From positions 40,003,660 to 40,067,659 of the forward strand of contig NC_067206.1 of assembly GCF_026262505.1 (NCBI RefSeq): 64,000 bases of DNA, given 5' to 3'. Source of the DNA: Trichomonas vaginalis G3 (lineage: Eukaryota; Parabasalia; Trichomonadida; Trichomonadidae). The notes below the pieces were generated by a model. It did not search any database. It was not told where the DNA came from and was given only the letters and a program-made list of their open reading frames with translations. How positions within the stretch are numbered: position 1 is the first letter of the stretch; every line of letters starts with the position of its first letter. The translations under genes were made by a program, and so were the position numbers. Below, piece by piece: positions 37,064 through 46,585 of the stretch.

Positions 37064-37975
37064 TTAGTCTTCTGGTGTGAATTCGGAGGACTCTTCTTGG
37101 ATAGAGTCTTGTATTTCCTCCTCCTCTTCTTCCTCCTCCATTGCTTTTGGGAAGAAGCCTTCTTCCGGGTCGAAAACATTATATAATGTGTAATTGAATG
37201 ACACATTATATCTTTCTTTGAGTTCGCTCCTGACAAAGAACTTAGTTCCAGGAATACAGAAGACTTCTGTGCGTTGGAAAAGCTGATGTCCTGGAACAAA
37301 TTTGGCAATTAGAGACTTCTTTTTTCCGAATTGTTCAGGAGTTTTCATGACGACAGTAACAACATCTCCATCTGCGAGGTCTTGTTGTTGTTCGGAAAGG
37401 TAAAGAGCAATGATATGAATGGTGGCTGCGTTGAATTCGAGAAAGTCGAATTCAAATTGTGTTGTCGTATAACATTCAAACCATTTTGTACAGTTGTCTC
37501 CGAAACTCGTCAACGTATTCATCTTCGTCATATCCGTAACTAAAGACTTGGAATTCGGCAATTCTCGTGTCGAATGACCGTTGGATGTAACGAGGAAGAT
37601 TTTGACGAACTTGGTATAAAGTTCTCAACATTATAAGCTTAGTAAATGTTGGAAAATACTGAACTAAGACATCGCTAAGCTCAATTGACTTGGAATTGTC
37701 TTAGTAAGTTCAATTGAACTAGTAATTGCTTTGTTCAGAACTTCACAGAACTGAGTATTGTATGTAGCGTCTGGTTGTGTGTTTTCTTCGGCGTCTTTGA
37801 GATATTTAGAGCAAATTTGTTGAAGAATTTCTCTTAATTCGCTGTTAGACTTTTTGGTGTGTTATTCTAACGCTGTGCCGGTTCTTGGAGGTTGTGGGGC
37901 TTTGGCTTTGGTTAGCGGTTGAGAATTGTTAATGTTTGAATTGTGGTTAACAGCGTTGGGCTTCCATTAGATAAA
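37064..37975 (-). pseudogene. Terminal leftward gene of Polinton 2, broken
   Basis: The best-kept part encodes segments such as FDFLEFNAATIHIIALYLSE, GDVVTVVMKTPEQFGKKKSL and a Glu-rich end (EEEEEEEEIQDSIQEESSEF). No family recognised; the beta-type composition could suit a virion protein. Polinton 1 keeps only a scrap of this gene next to its minisatellite. About four breaks. Confidence 0.45.
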
Positions 37976-38438
37976 AATGAACTTTTTTTTTCGGACCACT
38001 CATAGAAAAGTTTGAGATAAACCGTTTTCGTCAACGGAGACCCTCTATTTTTTTATTTTATTTAATAGTTACCGTTGGAAAAACGGTTTATCTCAAATAT
38101 TGAATGAACTATAAACGTTTTTTGTTTTCTATATATACTTCTTTGTCCAACGGTAAAACTTTTTACACAACGGTTTTTGAGAGTCGTCACCGTTGACTTT
38201 TTTGTAGAGCACTCAAAATAGTATAACTTTGTCCGGACAAGTAATGGTCTATCGTCGCTACAGGAAAAGTTACAGGCGTTCCAAGGAAGTATACTTTGAG
38301 AAGCCTTTTCCCCCTTATAGAATGAGATAAGACGGTTATTTTACAAAACTGACAACACTTTGACGAGTAGTTTTTTGTGCTGAACAAAAAGTGTCATATA
38401 AACATCTGTCAAAAAACCGCTTTTTAACTTCACTTAAA
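37976..38438. other. Non-coding stretch with an 18-bp hairpin upstream of the structural gene
   Basis: TTTGAGATAAACCGTTTT (38011-38028) is matched perfectly by its reverse complement at 38080-38097, with a second short pair inside (CAACGG with CCGTTG) and GTTGGACAAAG-like repeats of the CCGTTG motif up to about 38195. There is no open frame of note. It holds the same place as the minisatellite and palindrome block of Polinton 1. Confidence 0.75.
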
Positions 38439-41400
38439 ATGCCACGTAAGCTACATAAGAATATACGTAAGAGGAAGGGAGCATTGAAACATCCAATAGT
38501 AAAACTAACACCACAACAACAGTTGCAACAACAAATGATGAATGACCTCACTATGTTGCAACAAATGTCAAGCAACCCTATGCTTTTAAACCGAGTTATT
38601 GGTGCACAGAGTGGAGGTTTAAGAGCGGCACTTTTAGCGAAAAATGGCAGGCTATGGTGGAGCTGCAGACGGAACAGCTTATAACCCTCAAAGTCAAATG
38701 AATTTGAGTTCACTCAAAAATCAAATAACAGATGTCAAAAAGTCAAACATAGACATACAGAAACAAATAAGTGAAAACGAAAAGAAACTAGAATATGACA
38801 GACACACAAAGAAACTCAATGAGTTAAACGTAGAGAAAAAAGAAGAAAGAAAGAACAACTGAAAGAACTAAGTACAGAGGAATATGCGAAAAAAAGTGTC
38901 AGAAAAAGCAGCAGAAGTAGCAAAAATGGAACAAGATGTTATAAATTTGAAAAACCATACTACTCAATATAAAGTACTGAAAGATGAAGAAATAAAACAA
39001 AAAGCCCTGAAGACATATATGGATAGCGATGAGTATAAAAAAAGAAGTTGAAGCAAATGTAAAGGCAGAAAAAACTTTTACAGTTGCAAAACCAAACCGT
39101 ACAGTATGAAAACTTAGCACAAGAAAGTAAAAATAACGACGCAGCCATGCAAAAGGCAATGAAAAGCGCAGATATTAGAAAAGCTAATAATGACTGGTTA
39201 GATGCCCAGCCAACGCTAAAGCAGCCCAAACTTATAGGGTCAATAAGGACAAAAATACAAGCGGATGAAGACAGTTTCAAATGAAGCTTTAATGAATGCT
39301 GACTTTAAGAATGCCTTCGAAGCTCTTCATAGTAAGGTGAAACTAGTGAATGACTTCTCATCTGGAAAGAAACTGAAGTCTGAAGGTTTCGACAAAAGTT
39401 AGTAGAGAAGTAGCACAAAATATGACGAAAATAACAGATGCAGCAACGAGACAGGCAGTTCAAAGTGCCTATGACGCCGTTAGAGCAACTGTTGTGGAAA
39501 GTCAAGAAAAAGAGTTACAACAGACCAAAACAGACCTAGTAAATGCTTTCTTAAAAACGAAAAGTCAGGTAGGACATTATGCTGCAGATGGAACATATGT
39601 GCCAGCTGGTGGAACTTATATACCACCAAACCCTCCAAGAGAAGCACCTGCACCAGGACTACCTAAAACATTTACATCGTCACATGGACACAGACACAGG
39701 CATGCACCACAACAACAACCAACAGTTCAAAATCCAGCACCACAACAACAACCAAAACCAACAGTTCAAAACCCTGCACAGCAACCAACAGTTCAAAATC
39801 CAGCACCACAACCAAAACCAGCACAGCAACCACCTCCACAACCAGCACAGCAACCAACAGTTCAAAACCCTGCACAACAACAACCACAAACAGAGCAAGG
39901 ACATAAAAGAAGTAGAGAAAAAGGAAACCAAGAATTCTTAAAAATGCTTAAGGAAGATTATGGTTACCCAGATACTCTTGACTTTAGTGACAGATATAAA
40001 GAAGCTATTAGAAAGTTCAAGGAAGGAAATACTGACCCGAACCTATTTAGCTTTATGGCTCAGCATCAAATCGGATATAATCTCAAACCTGGAAAATACA
40101 AGCTCGCTAAGGGATATGATTTAATAGCATATCATCCAAATGACATGGATGAATTTACTCCGAGATATTTGATGTCAGAGCTAAATGATAATTCAACTCT
40201 CTTCATGAAACGCGTAAAAAATAGAGACGGAACGAAAGAAGAAAGGTTTATGAGTCCGGATGACTTAGATAGGGAACTTGTTAAAAACGGTCTCGGAATA
40301 TATGAAATGCCAGCAGATGAGGTACAAGAAACTCCACAGGAAGAAGTTCAGATACAACCAGACATGGAAGAAATAGTTCAGCAACAACAGCTAGAAGAGC
40401 CTGAAGGAAACGAACAAGTCCCTCCTTTGGAAACTAACTTCACAGAACTAGATGAAGATTTGGAACAGCCGAAAAATCTTGACCCTCAACAAGAGTATGA
40501 GGTGAATATGGAATCTTTCCAAGAGTCTAAGAAAAATTCGGCTGACATAGTAGAAGAATATCGAAAAATGTTCACCGACATACAAAAGACTCCAACATCA
40601 GATGAAAATATTCAGCATAGAATGGAAGTACTGAAAGAAAATGTACGCAAATACAATAATCCTTTTTACTTACGACCATATAACGTTCAATCTTTGGCTG
40701 AACTCGGTGAAAATAAAAGGTTTAATTTCAACAAAACATATAGAAATGAAACATTGTTTAAAGTTCATTCAGAATCTAACCAATATGGAAACAAACCTAC
40801 TTTTGTTTCTGCAGACTATGGAACTACAATGAGATGGGGTCATAAAGCTAATCCGGATAGGTGGTTCATAAACTTACAACCTCAATTCCAAGAAGTTGTA
40901 GACGCAATGGAAGTGAATGGTGAACCAGATATAGCTGGTATTTTCAGCGCGGCTTTAATGCCATTGAAAGATATGAAAGATGCAGATATTTTGGACCAGT
41001 ATGAAATGAACATGGCTGAGGGAAATATAACACCTGACGTTCTAGAACATTTATCTCAAAGAACTACACAGAACCATAGAGATGGTATATTTGGTGAAGA
41101 GTTTAGAAAGAGAGTTAGGGAGAGAGAAGGAAGAGAACCTATTGTACATGACCTTGCAAACGAAAGTTTGCAAAATGTCATAAAAACTTACTTTGCAGAC
41201 AATGAACCGAGAAGGGATGAATATTTAAGAAAACTCAAATGGACAGTACCAAATGAAATGTTAGTATTGAAAAACATGTTCCATGACAAAATAAAACCAA
41301 CTACAGAAATAAATGACGCAAGACTGAAACGTTTGGTAAAAGCTTTCCCATTCACAAAAGATATTATTGGTAACATGGAAAGAAAACCAGAATAGCTACA

Positions 41401-41818
41401 AAATCATATATTTGGAAACGAGCTTATTCCATATGGACAAGCTCTGTTTGAAGAGCTTGAACCGGAAACTCAGGAAAGAGTCATGCAAACAATAAGCGAC
41501 GACTCAAATACAAACTATGACAAAATCTTTCTAGGATATAGGTTACCTGAGATGGGCGACCAGAGCCCAAAGGCAAAAAGGACATGGGAAATTTACAACA
41601 TACTAGGTGAACATGAGGCAAAGATGCAACAACTTGAAGCAGAGGGCAAGTTACCAAAAGCGACACCAAAGAAGAAGAGAAGAGTAGAACAAAGTGAAAG
41701 TAGTGAAGAAGTAACTTCATCTAGTGAAAGTAGTGGCAATGAAGGAAAAAGAAGAGTTAAAAACTCAGTCAGGAAGAAAGTAAAGCTTGGTCCGAGTGGG
41801 TTCTATTATGACATATAA
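38439..41818 (+). pseudogene. Large Gln-rich structural protein gene of Polinton 2, broken
   Basis: A close copy of 4181-8205: the same basic start, coiled coils, a longer Pro/Gln repeat region (AQQPTVQNPAPQPKPAQQPP) and the same basic tail with VKLGPSGFYYDI. It lacks the palindromic block found at the 3' end of the Polinton 1 copy. Differences in the number of PAQQPTVQN units show repeat turnover between copies. About eight breaks, mostly in the first third. Confidence 0.7.
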
Positions 41819-41850
41819 ATCCAACTATTCTATATTTTTACCCATATGAA

Positions 41851-42840
41851 ATGTACGCCGCTCAGAATATAACGCCAACAGTTTTGGATGCCATGAACGG
41901 AAATGTTTCCGAATGGTATAACGAATGCGACAATGCCATTAGAAGGTCAGAAATAGTTCCTGGAACTTACGAATATACAACTGCTGTTTCTTATGGAAAC
42001 GTAGGTGAGTTTGGAGAAGGTTCTTCAACAACAGTAGATATTGCTTGCGACAGGTTTCATATTATTTCTATTGACAACTCATTCTTATACGTGGAACAAG
42101 ACATTGAAATAAAACCTTCTGCCAAGTTGTCTGACAAGAAAGGTTGCAATGGAATTTTCTATGTCGGATACCAATATGCTCCAGAAGTTTTCATGGGATA
42201 TAAGATATATTCTAACTCTGACTTAGTTCAAACAGTAACATGGGCAAACTATGAATGGTTCGCTTTGAGAAACTCAGTACAACCACAAGCTAGAGAACAA
42301 ACAGACCAGTATGCAACTATTGAGAAAATAAGAAGACTTGACCCTAACGTTCCAGGAGTTTATGTTAACCTTTCTGGACAAACTGCAGCAGCAGTAACCA
42401 AAGTAAAACTGAAACTAAGAGTTCCTTTGTCATCTTTCATCATCTTTAGGTTCTTAAGATACTTACCAAACTGGGCAGGAAAAATTTCTATTGAACTTAC
42501 TCCAAGCAAAAATAACTTAGTCATTGCACCAACACAAGACCCATTCACTCTTACAGATACAGCTGGTGGAGCTGCCAGCATACCATTTGGAAAATGGTGC
42601 AAAGAGAAAGTTGACTTAGACTTTGGTTTCTCAAACCTCAACACTGAGGTAAACTACTACTTCTCAGGAACAGCAGACAACAATACTGCTTGGGACCCAG
42701 TTAAGTTCACATGCGAAAAATTTGAATGCAAGAGAATAGAAAGCAGACTTGCAGTCTATATGTTGGACCCAGATATTTCAAATGCTTTAGCTGCCAAATA
42801 TATTGCAGTTCCACTTATGTTCCCTATACACCAAATAGTT
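41851..42840 (+). pseudogene. Major capsid candidate of Polinton 2, interrupted by Polinton 3
   Basis: Closely matches the Polinton 1 capsid candidate from MYAAQNITPTVLDAMNG to FPIHQI, where Polinton 3 begins. The visible part of about 330 residues reads well and shows beta-rich segments (GIFYVGYQYAPEVFMGYKIY, LRVPLSSFIIFRFLRYLPNW). Upstream CTATATTTTTACCCATATGA is identical in the two elements and likely holds the promoter. One interruption. Confidence 0.6.
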
Positions 42841-42900
42841 AGTATACAAGTCTTGGGTATGGTGGCACTGCGTTCCACCATACCCAATACTTGTGAATTT
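42841..42900 (+). repeat. Terminal hairpin, presumed left end of Polinton 3
   Basis: ACAAGTCTTGGGTATGGTGG (42846-42865) pairs with CCACCATACCCAATACTTGT (42875-42894) with one mismatch and a nine-base loop. Polintons 1 and 2 also have a hairpin a few bases inside an AG start. No second copy is visible, so the terminal repeat status is inferred. Confidence 0.6.
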
Positions 42901-43029
42901 GACACTTTACAAAACCGTTAACGTATATTTTACAACATGAACGCAAAAACTAACTTAACCTTAAATATTTACAAAGCCGCCAACAATTTCACCTCACTAT
43001 CGTTCTCACTAACAACTTTACTAATGTTC

Positions 43030-43314
43030 TCATAAATTTTCCTCAATATCTTCATCATCAGTGTTAACCCTATTGTAGTCATACTTTGAAGCCAAAACTT
43101 TCTCTAACTTCTTAACGTACAATTTACATAACTTACCTTCGTCATCGTATGGTTTAATGATATAACTATTTCTATCTTTATAAACAGTCAATGAAAAGTC
43201 AACTGGTCTCGGATGTATTTGAAAGAACATGTTATGCTCAGGAAGGAAGAATAAATGTTTAAATGTATGTTTGTTATATGTTTTGATTTGTATGAGTTGC
43301 TTTTGTTCTGTCAT
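43030..43314 (-). CDS. Unknown Polinton 3 protein (94 aa)
   Basis: Starts MTEQKQLIQIKTYNKHTFKH and ends in acidic DDEDIEENL. The frame extends upstream into an A/T-rich promoter tract, so the internal ATG at 43314 is chosen. No domain recognised; likely a small globular protein. It is the outermost leftward gene of Polinton 3. Confidence 0.5.
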   Translation of the reverse strand: MTEQKQLIQIKTYNKHTFKHLFFLPEHNMFFQIHPRPVDFSLTVYKDRNSYIIKPYDDEGKLCKLYVKKLEKVLASKYDYNRVNTDDEDIEENL

Positions 43315-43384
43315 TACATCCAAATAAAATAAAAATAATTTTAAAAAATAAAATAAAAAATAAATGATATCACCACCCTCACAC

Positions 43385-43477
43385 GTATGAAAACATAGCA
43401 CAAAAATAATTTAGGTGAAGTGGTGAGATCTAACCCGATTTCTAACCCGATTTCTAACCTCATTTCTACCCTGTTGA
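43385..43477. repeat. Palindromic repeat, hybrid half-sites
   Basis: AATAATTTAGGTGAAGTGGTG then GGTGAGATCTAACC and three more TTTCTAACC or TTTCTACCC half-sites. The left half matches the Polinton 1 version and the right half the version at 58795-58845. Confidence 0.7.
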
Positions 43478-43479
43478 AT

Positions 43480-44007
43480 TCATTGCTTTATAACTCTCTT
43501 CCTTGGTTTCTTTTTAGTTGCTTTCTTCACGTCTGTCTCCAACTTGACTGTCTTTCTTCTTCGTCCATAATGATACCAATTACTTCCACCAGTTAATGGG
43601 TCAAATGGTCGTTCATAAGGGTTTCCATACATTCCATAAGGTCCGTATGGATAAACCGCTGGTGGAGAAGAAACATTTTCTTTAGTTCCATCGACTCTAT
43701 TTAAATGCATTGTTTCACCTTTCATCTGGTCATTAAAGTCTTTTGCGTGTTTTGCAAACTCATCGTCCTTTCCTAAAGCATTTTCTGACTCAGTCGCAAC
43801 CAAATTGGATGCTTTATTTATGAGCCCTATTTTATTTAATCTTAACTTCTTTGCAACCCAGCCTCCAATCTTTCCTTTATTTGCATCTAATGTCTTTGAA
43901 ACCCTTCCTCCACTCATTTTATTTACTGCGTCATAAGCTCCAAGTGCTTTTGCTCCAAATGCTAATGCTTTTGTTCCCATTGCGCCTAAAGCTGCCCAAG
44001 CTACCAT
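43480..44007 (-). CDS. Gly/Ala-rich virion candidate of Polinton 3
   Basis: 175 residues starting MVAWAALGAMGTKALAFGAK, with an amphipathic Gly/Ala-rich front, a middle charged part, a Tyr/Pro/Gly-rich stretch (AVYPYGPYGMYGNPYERPFD) and a strongly basic tail (KKATKKKPRKRVIK). It has the general plan of small adenovirus-like core or membrane-active proteins and may match 22910-23311 in role. No homology is claimed. Confidence 0.55.
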   Translation of the reverse strand: MVAWAALGAMGTKALAFGAKALGAYDAVNKMSGGRVSKTLDANKGKIGGWVAKKLRLNKIGLINKASNLVATESENALGKDDEFAKHAKDFNDQMKGETMHLNRVDGTKENVSSPPAVYPYGPYGMYGNPYERPFDPLTGGSNWYHYGRRRKTVKLETDVKKATKKKPRKRVIKQ

Positions 44008-44072
44008 TTACCCCATATTAAAATCATCTCTCTTCAATATTATCTCATAAAAGTTCTCGTTACTGGAGAAAG

Positions 44073-44186
44073 TCAATGAAACATAAACTTCTCACGTGCT
44101 TCGCCCTCACCGCTTTGCGGTCTATCTAACTTCTTTCTTATCTCATCTATATTCTCAATAAAATATTGCTGAACAATTGCTAACAT
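44073..44186 (-). CDS. Very small protein (37 aa) carrying the hairpin module
   Basis: MLAIVQQYFIENIDEIRKKL followed by a short end in which PQSGEGEARE is encoded by the double-hairpin module (44091-44122). It lies between two leftward genes. Without the module the frame would be a simple amphipathic helix. A real gene is possible but unproven. Confidence 0.35.
   Translation of the reverse strand: MLAIVQQYFIENIDEIRKKLDRPQSGEGEAREKFMFH
44091..44122 (-). repeat. Double-hairpin module
   Basis: Minus strand GACCGCAAAGCGGTGAGGGC then GAAGCACGTGAG. Stem 1 is CCGC-AAA-GCGG; stem 2 is a worn GGGC-GAA-GC. It encodes PQSGEGEARE in the small gene at 44073-44186. Confidence 0.7.
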
Positions 44187-44206
44187 CTTCTACAACTGTT
44201 ATTTCA

Positions 44207-45118
44207 TCATGAACGACCTTTAAGAACAAGCTCATTTAATATGCTATTAAAATCATTCTCAATAATGAGTCCATCCTTTCCGTCTTTGGGTAGCACAACA
44301 TCTTTCATTGAAGAAGGTTCGACAAGTCTTATGTTAAACTTACTGACAAAGTTTGTTATACTATAATGCTTCGGCGGCGAATACATGTAGTTTGAAAGAC
44401 ATAATATAGATTCTTCAGCAAATTCACTTATACTGGATTTTATAACAATGTTCTCACGAGACCAAACGCCACCAATTGACAATCTTGTAAGCAATCCTGC
44501 TGAGCCTTCAACTGTAAACGTCGATGGTAACATTCCACGAAGGTCATCTATTGACATCTTTGAGTCACTGAATTTAAATATTTTCTTAAAGCAATCGTCA
44601 TTATCTAACCATGCAATAGCTTTGAAGTTTTCATTCGAATATACATCTGCTTCATTAAATGTAAAACCTGACTTCTTTGCAGAGGCGATTTTAAAATCTA
44701 TTGCATTTGTTTCAAAATTATATGCTATGGTAACTTCTGAAGGTAATGGATGTCCTTCCGCAGTCAGTTGTTCTCTCACTACCGTTTGAAGCTTTGTATT
44801 AAAAACTTTCATGTCATCTCCTGTATCTAAGTTCACATACACAGCAACAGGGAAACTATCTTGCTTCTTTGTTTCATCATTATATCTCAAAACATTAAAG
44901 TTCTTCAATAATATTGTCCTTCCTGCTGGAATACTTCTAACTTGTCTTATTTCAATAGCTTTCTCACCTCCTACATACTCTACCCAGTGTCTTGGATATT
45001 CATAAGTATACTGACTTTCTTGAATTTTGGTTGGTTTCATCATAACGTGTTCATAGTATATCTTTATACTCTTGTCAGTTAGACTCGGTGCTATGTTCTG
45101 AATATTTCTGACTTGCAT
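44207..45118 (-). CDS. Structural candidate, distant relative of the 20613 and 25827 genes
   Basis: 303 residues starting MQVRNIQNIAPSLTDKSIKI. YEYPRHWVEYVGGEKAIEIR lines up with the YPxRWLxxPSxxKAIGFR motif of the two Polinton 1 paralogues at the same distance from the start, and an SKFNIRLVEPSS strand closes the protein. Mixed beta-type composition, no membrane span. It is divergent from the packaging ATPase with 16 bases between starts. A vertex protein is a guess. Confidence 0.55.
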   Translation of the reverse strand: MQVRNIQNIAPSLTDKSIKIYYEHVMMKPTKIQESQYTYEYPRHWVEYVGGEKAIEIRQVRSIPAGRTILLKNFNVLRYNDETKKQDSFPVAVYVNLDTGDDMKVFNTKLQTVVREQLTAEGHPLPSEVTIAYNFETNAIDFKIASAKKSGFTFNEADVYSNENFKAIAWLDNDDCFKKIFKFSDSKMSIDDLRGMLPSTFTVEGSAGLLTRLSIGGVWSRENIVIKSSISEFAEESILCLSNYMYSPPKHYSITNFVSKFNIRLVEPSSMKDVVLPKDGKDGLIIENDFNSILNELVLKGRS

Positions 45119-45134
45119 TTTTAATGGAGATAAA

Positions 45135-46022
45135 ATGAAGCATTTAATACATGACGTAGATGAAGACATGAATGAAACTACAGACAAACTTAACTCTTCT
45201 CTTATTCTTCCTTTCAGCAAAGATTATGAATTCTGTTCAAATGGTGTGTATTTCTATTGTGGAAAGATGGGTTCAGGTAAGACATTTAACCTCATTCGTC
45301 ATATACTCATAACAGAGCGTTTAGGAAACGACTCTTACTATGACCAAATCATTATATCAGCAACTTCAGACTCTATGGATTCAACAGCGAAAACATTTAT
45401 GAGTAAAGTTCAAGCATCTGTCGTTAAAGTTCCAGATAGCGAACTCATTGAATTTCTTCAACGTTACATTCGACGTAAGAGAAAATATTATGCTATTGTA
45501 GAGTTCATACAGTCAGGAATGCAAAAGACTTCAGAAGAGATGGAAAGAATTATTGACAAACACCACTTATGTCAGTACTCAGGAGTTTACGATATGAAAC
45601 GACTTACAAACTACATTCGATCAAAACTTTCAAAATACCCCTTCAAAAAGTATCCTTCAAACACTTTATTAGTTTGTGATGATTTCGCCAGAAAAGGTTT
45701 AGTGTCAAAACCAGACTCACCATTAGCTAACATCATTACTAAAGTCAGACATTACCATTTAACTGTAGCAATACTTATGCAAACATGGAGGTTTTTAGCT
45801 TTAAACATAAAACGTCTCATAACTGACTTCGTTATCTTTCAAGGTTTCTCACGCTATGATATTGAACTCATTTGGAAACAGTCAGGTATAACATTACCTT
45901 TTGAAGAAATTTGGGAAGCATATAAGTCTCTCATCTCTCCTCGTTCATACCTTGAGATTCATATCATGACTAATACCATTAAAGTCAAAAATATTCCATG
46001 GGAACGACCAACATTGTTTTAA
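45135..46022 (+). CDS. DNA packaging ATPase of Polinton 3
   Basis: 295 residues. Walker A YFYCGKMGSGKTFNL (about residues 36-50), Walker B TLLVCDDFARKG (about 174-185), and AILMQTWRFLALNIKRLITD in the sensor region. It has the same plan as the Polinton 1 ATPase (shared SxGxxxxTxxxF and YIxRKRKYxAIxEFI-like segments) but is clearly diverged. It overlaps the convergent next gene by four bases at the stops. Confidence 0.85.
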   Translation: MKHLIHDVDEDMNETTDKLNSSLILPFSKDYEFCSNGVYFYCGKMGSGKTFNLIRHILITERLGNDSYYDQIIISATSDSMDSTAKTFMSKVQASVVKVPDSELIEFLQRYIRRKRKYYAIVEFIQSGMQKTSEEMERIIDKHHLCQYSGVYDMKRLTNYIRSKLSKYPFKKYPSNTLLVCDDFARKGLVSKPDSPLANIITKVRHYHLTVAILMQTWRFLALNIKRLITDFVIFQGFSRYDIELIWKQSGITLPFEEIWEAYKSLISPRSYLEIHIMTNTIKVKNIPWERPTLF

Positions 46023-46420
46023 ATCTTATGCTTTAATTGACTGATGGTAAACAAATTCCATGCATCTCTGTCGCCATTTCTGTTAATATTTTTGCTGTCA
46101 TTCATATCATCCACTTCCCCATCCGTTAGCTTTTGAGGATATGCGTTAGAATAGCTGTTCTTAAATGAAGGCTTTTCACCTTTGAGAGCATAAACTCTAT
46201 AACTTTCTGCATACTTTATGTTTGAACCTCCTGAGCCATCATTGACATAAATTTTTATAGGCTTCCACCCTTTGTTCATATTCCTGCTTCTTCCCTTTGC
46301 TCTTTTGTTCTGTAGATCTACATCTTTATACACAGCACCTGTCTCAGTGAATTCAACAATATTTTCATTCGTTAGCTTTACATTCAAACCCTTGTCGAGT
46401 ATATTGTTCATTTCATACAT
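46019..46420 (-). CDS. Unknown Polinton 3 protein (133 aa)
   Basis: From MYEMNNILDKGLNVKLTNEN; an ATG three codons later is equally possible, and a longer upstream frame overlaps the divergent gene. It contains IVEFTETGAVYKDVDLQNKR, a Gly/Ser/Asn-rich middle and NRNGDRDAWNLFTISQLK near the end. No family recognised. Its start faces that of the interrupted gene at 46446, so both share one short promoter. Confidence 0.5.
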   Translation of the reverse strand: MYEMNNILDKGLNVKLTNENIVEFTETGAVYKDVDLQNKRAKGRSRNMNKGWKPIKIYVNDGSGGSNIKYAESYRVYALKGEKPSFKNSYSNAYPQKLTDGEVDDMNDSKNINRNGDRDAWNLFTISQLKHKI

Positions 46421-46585
46421 ATAAAAGGTTTTTATTCTATATGAAATGAGAAGCAAATCCATCTTAGCTGGTGCCGTTAATGTTCCAATTGAACCAACAT
46501 CAAATGTTGACTCACGAACGACAAACAATATTGTCATAAAGAACTATAGTTCAGAGTGTTTGAAAGAAAAAGAACCAGATCTTAA

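Larger units (their letters stand above)
36987..42840. mobile_element. Polinton/Maverick-type element 2, left part
   Basis: Starts AGTGGGGCTTCCAGG as Polinton 1 does, and carries a small leftward gene, a large hairpin, the Gln-rich structural gene and the capsid gene, all very close to those of Polinton 1. It is then cut into at about 42840 by Polinton 3, so its remainder is expected beyond that insertion. The visible part is decayed with perhaps ten or more breaks. High likeness to Polinton 1 points to a recent common source. Confidence 0.8.
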
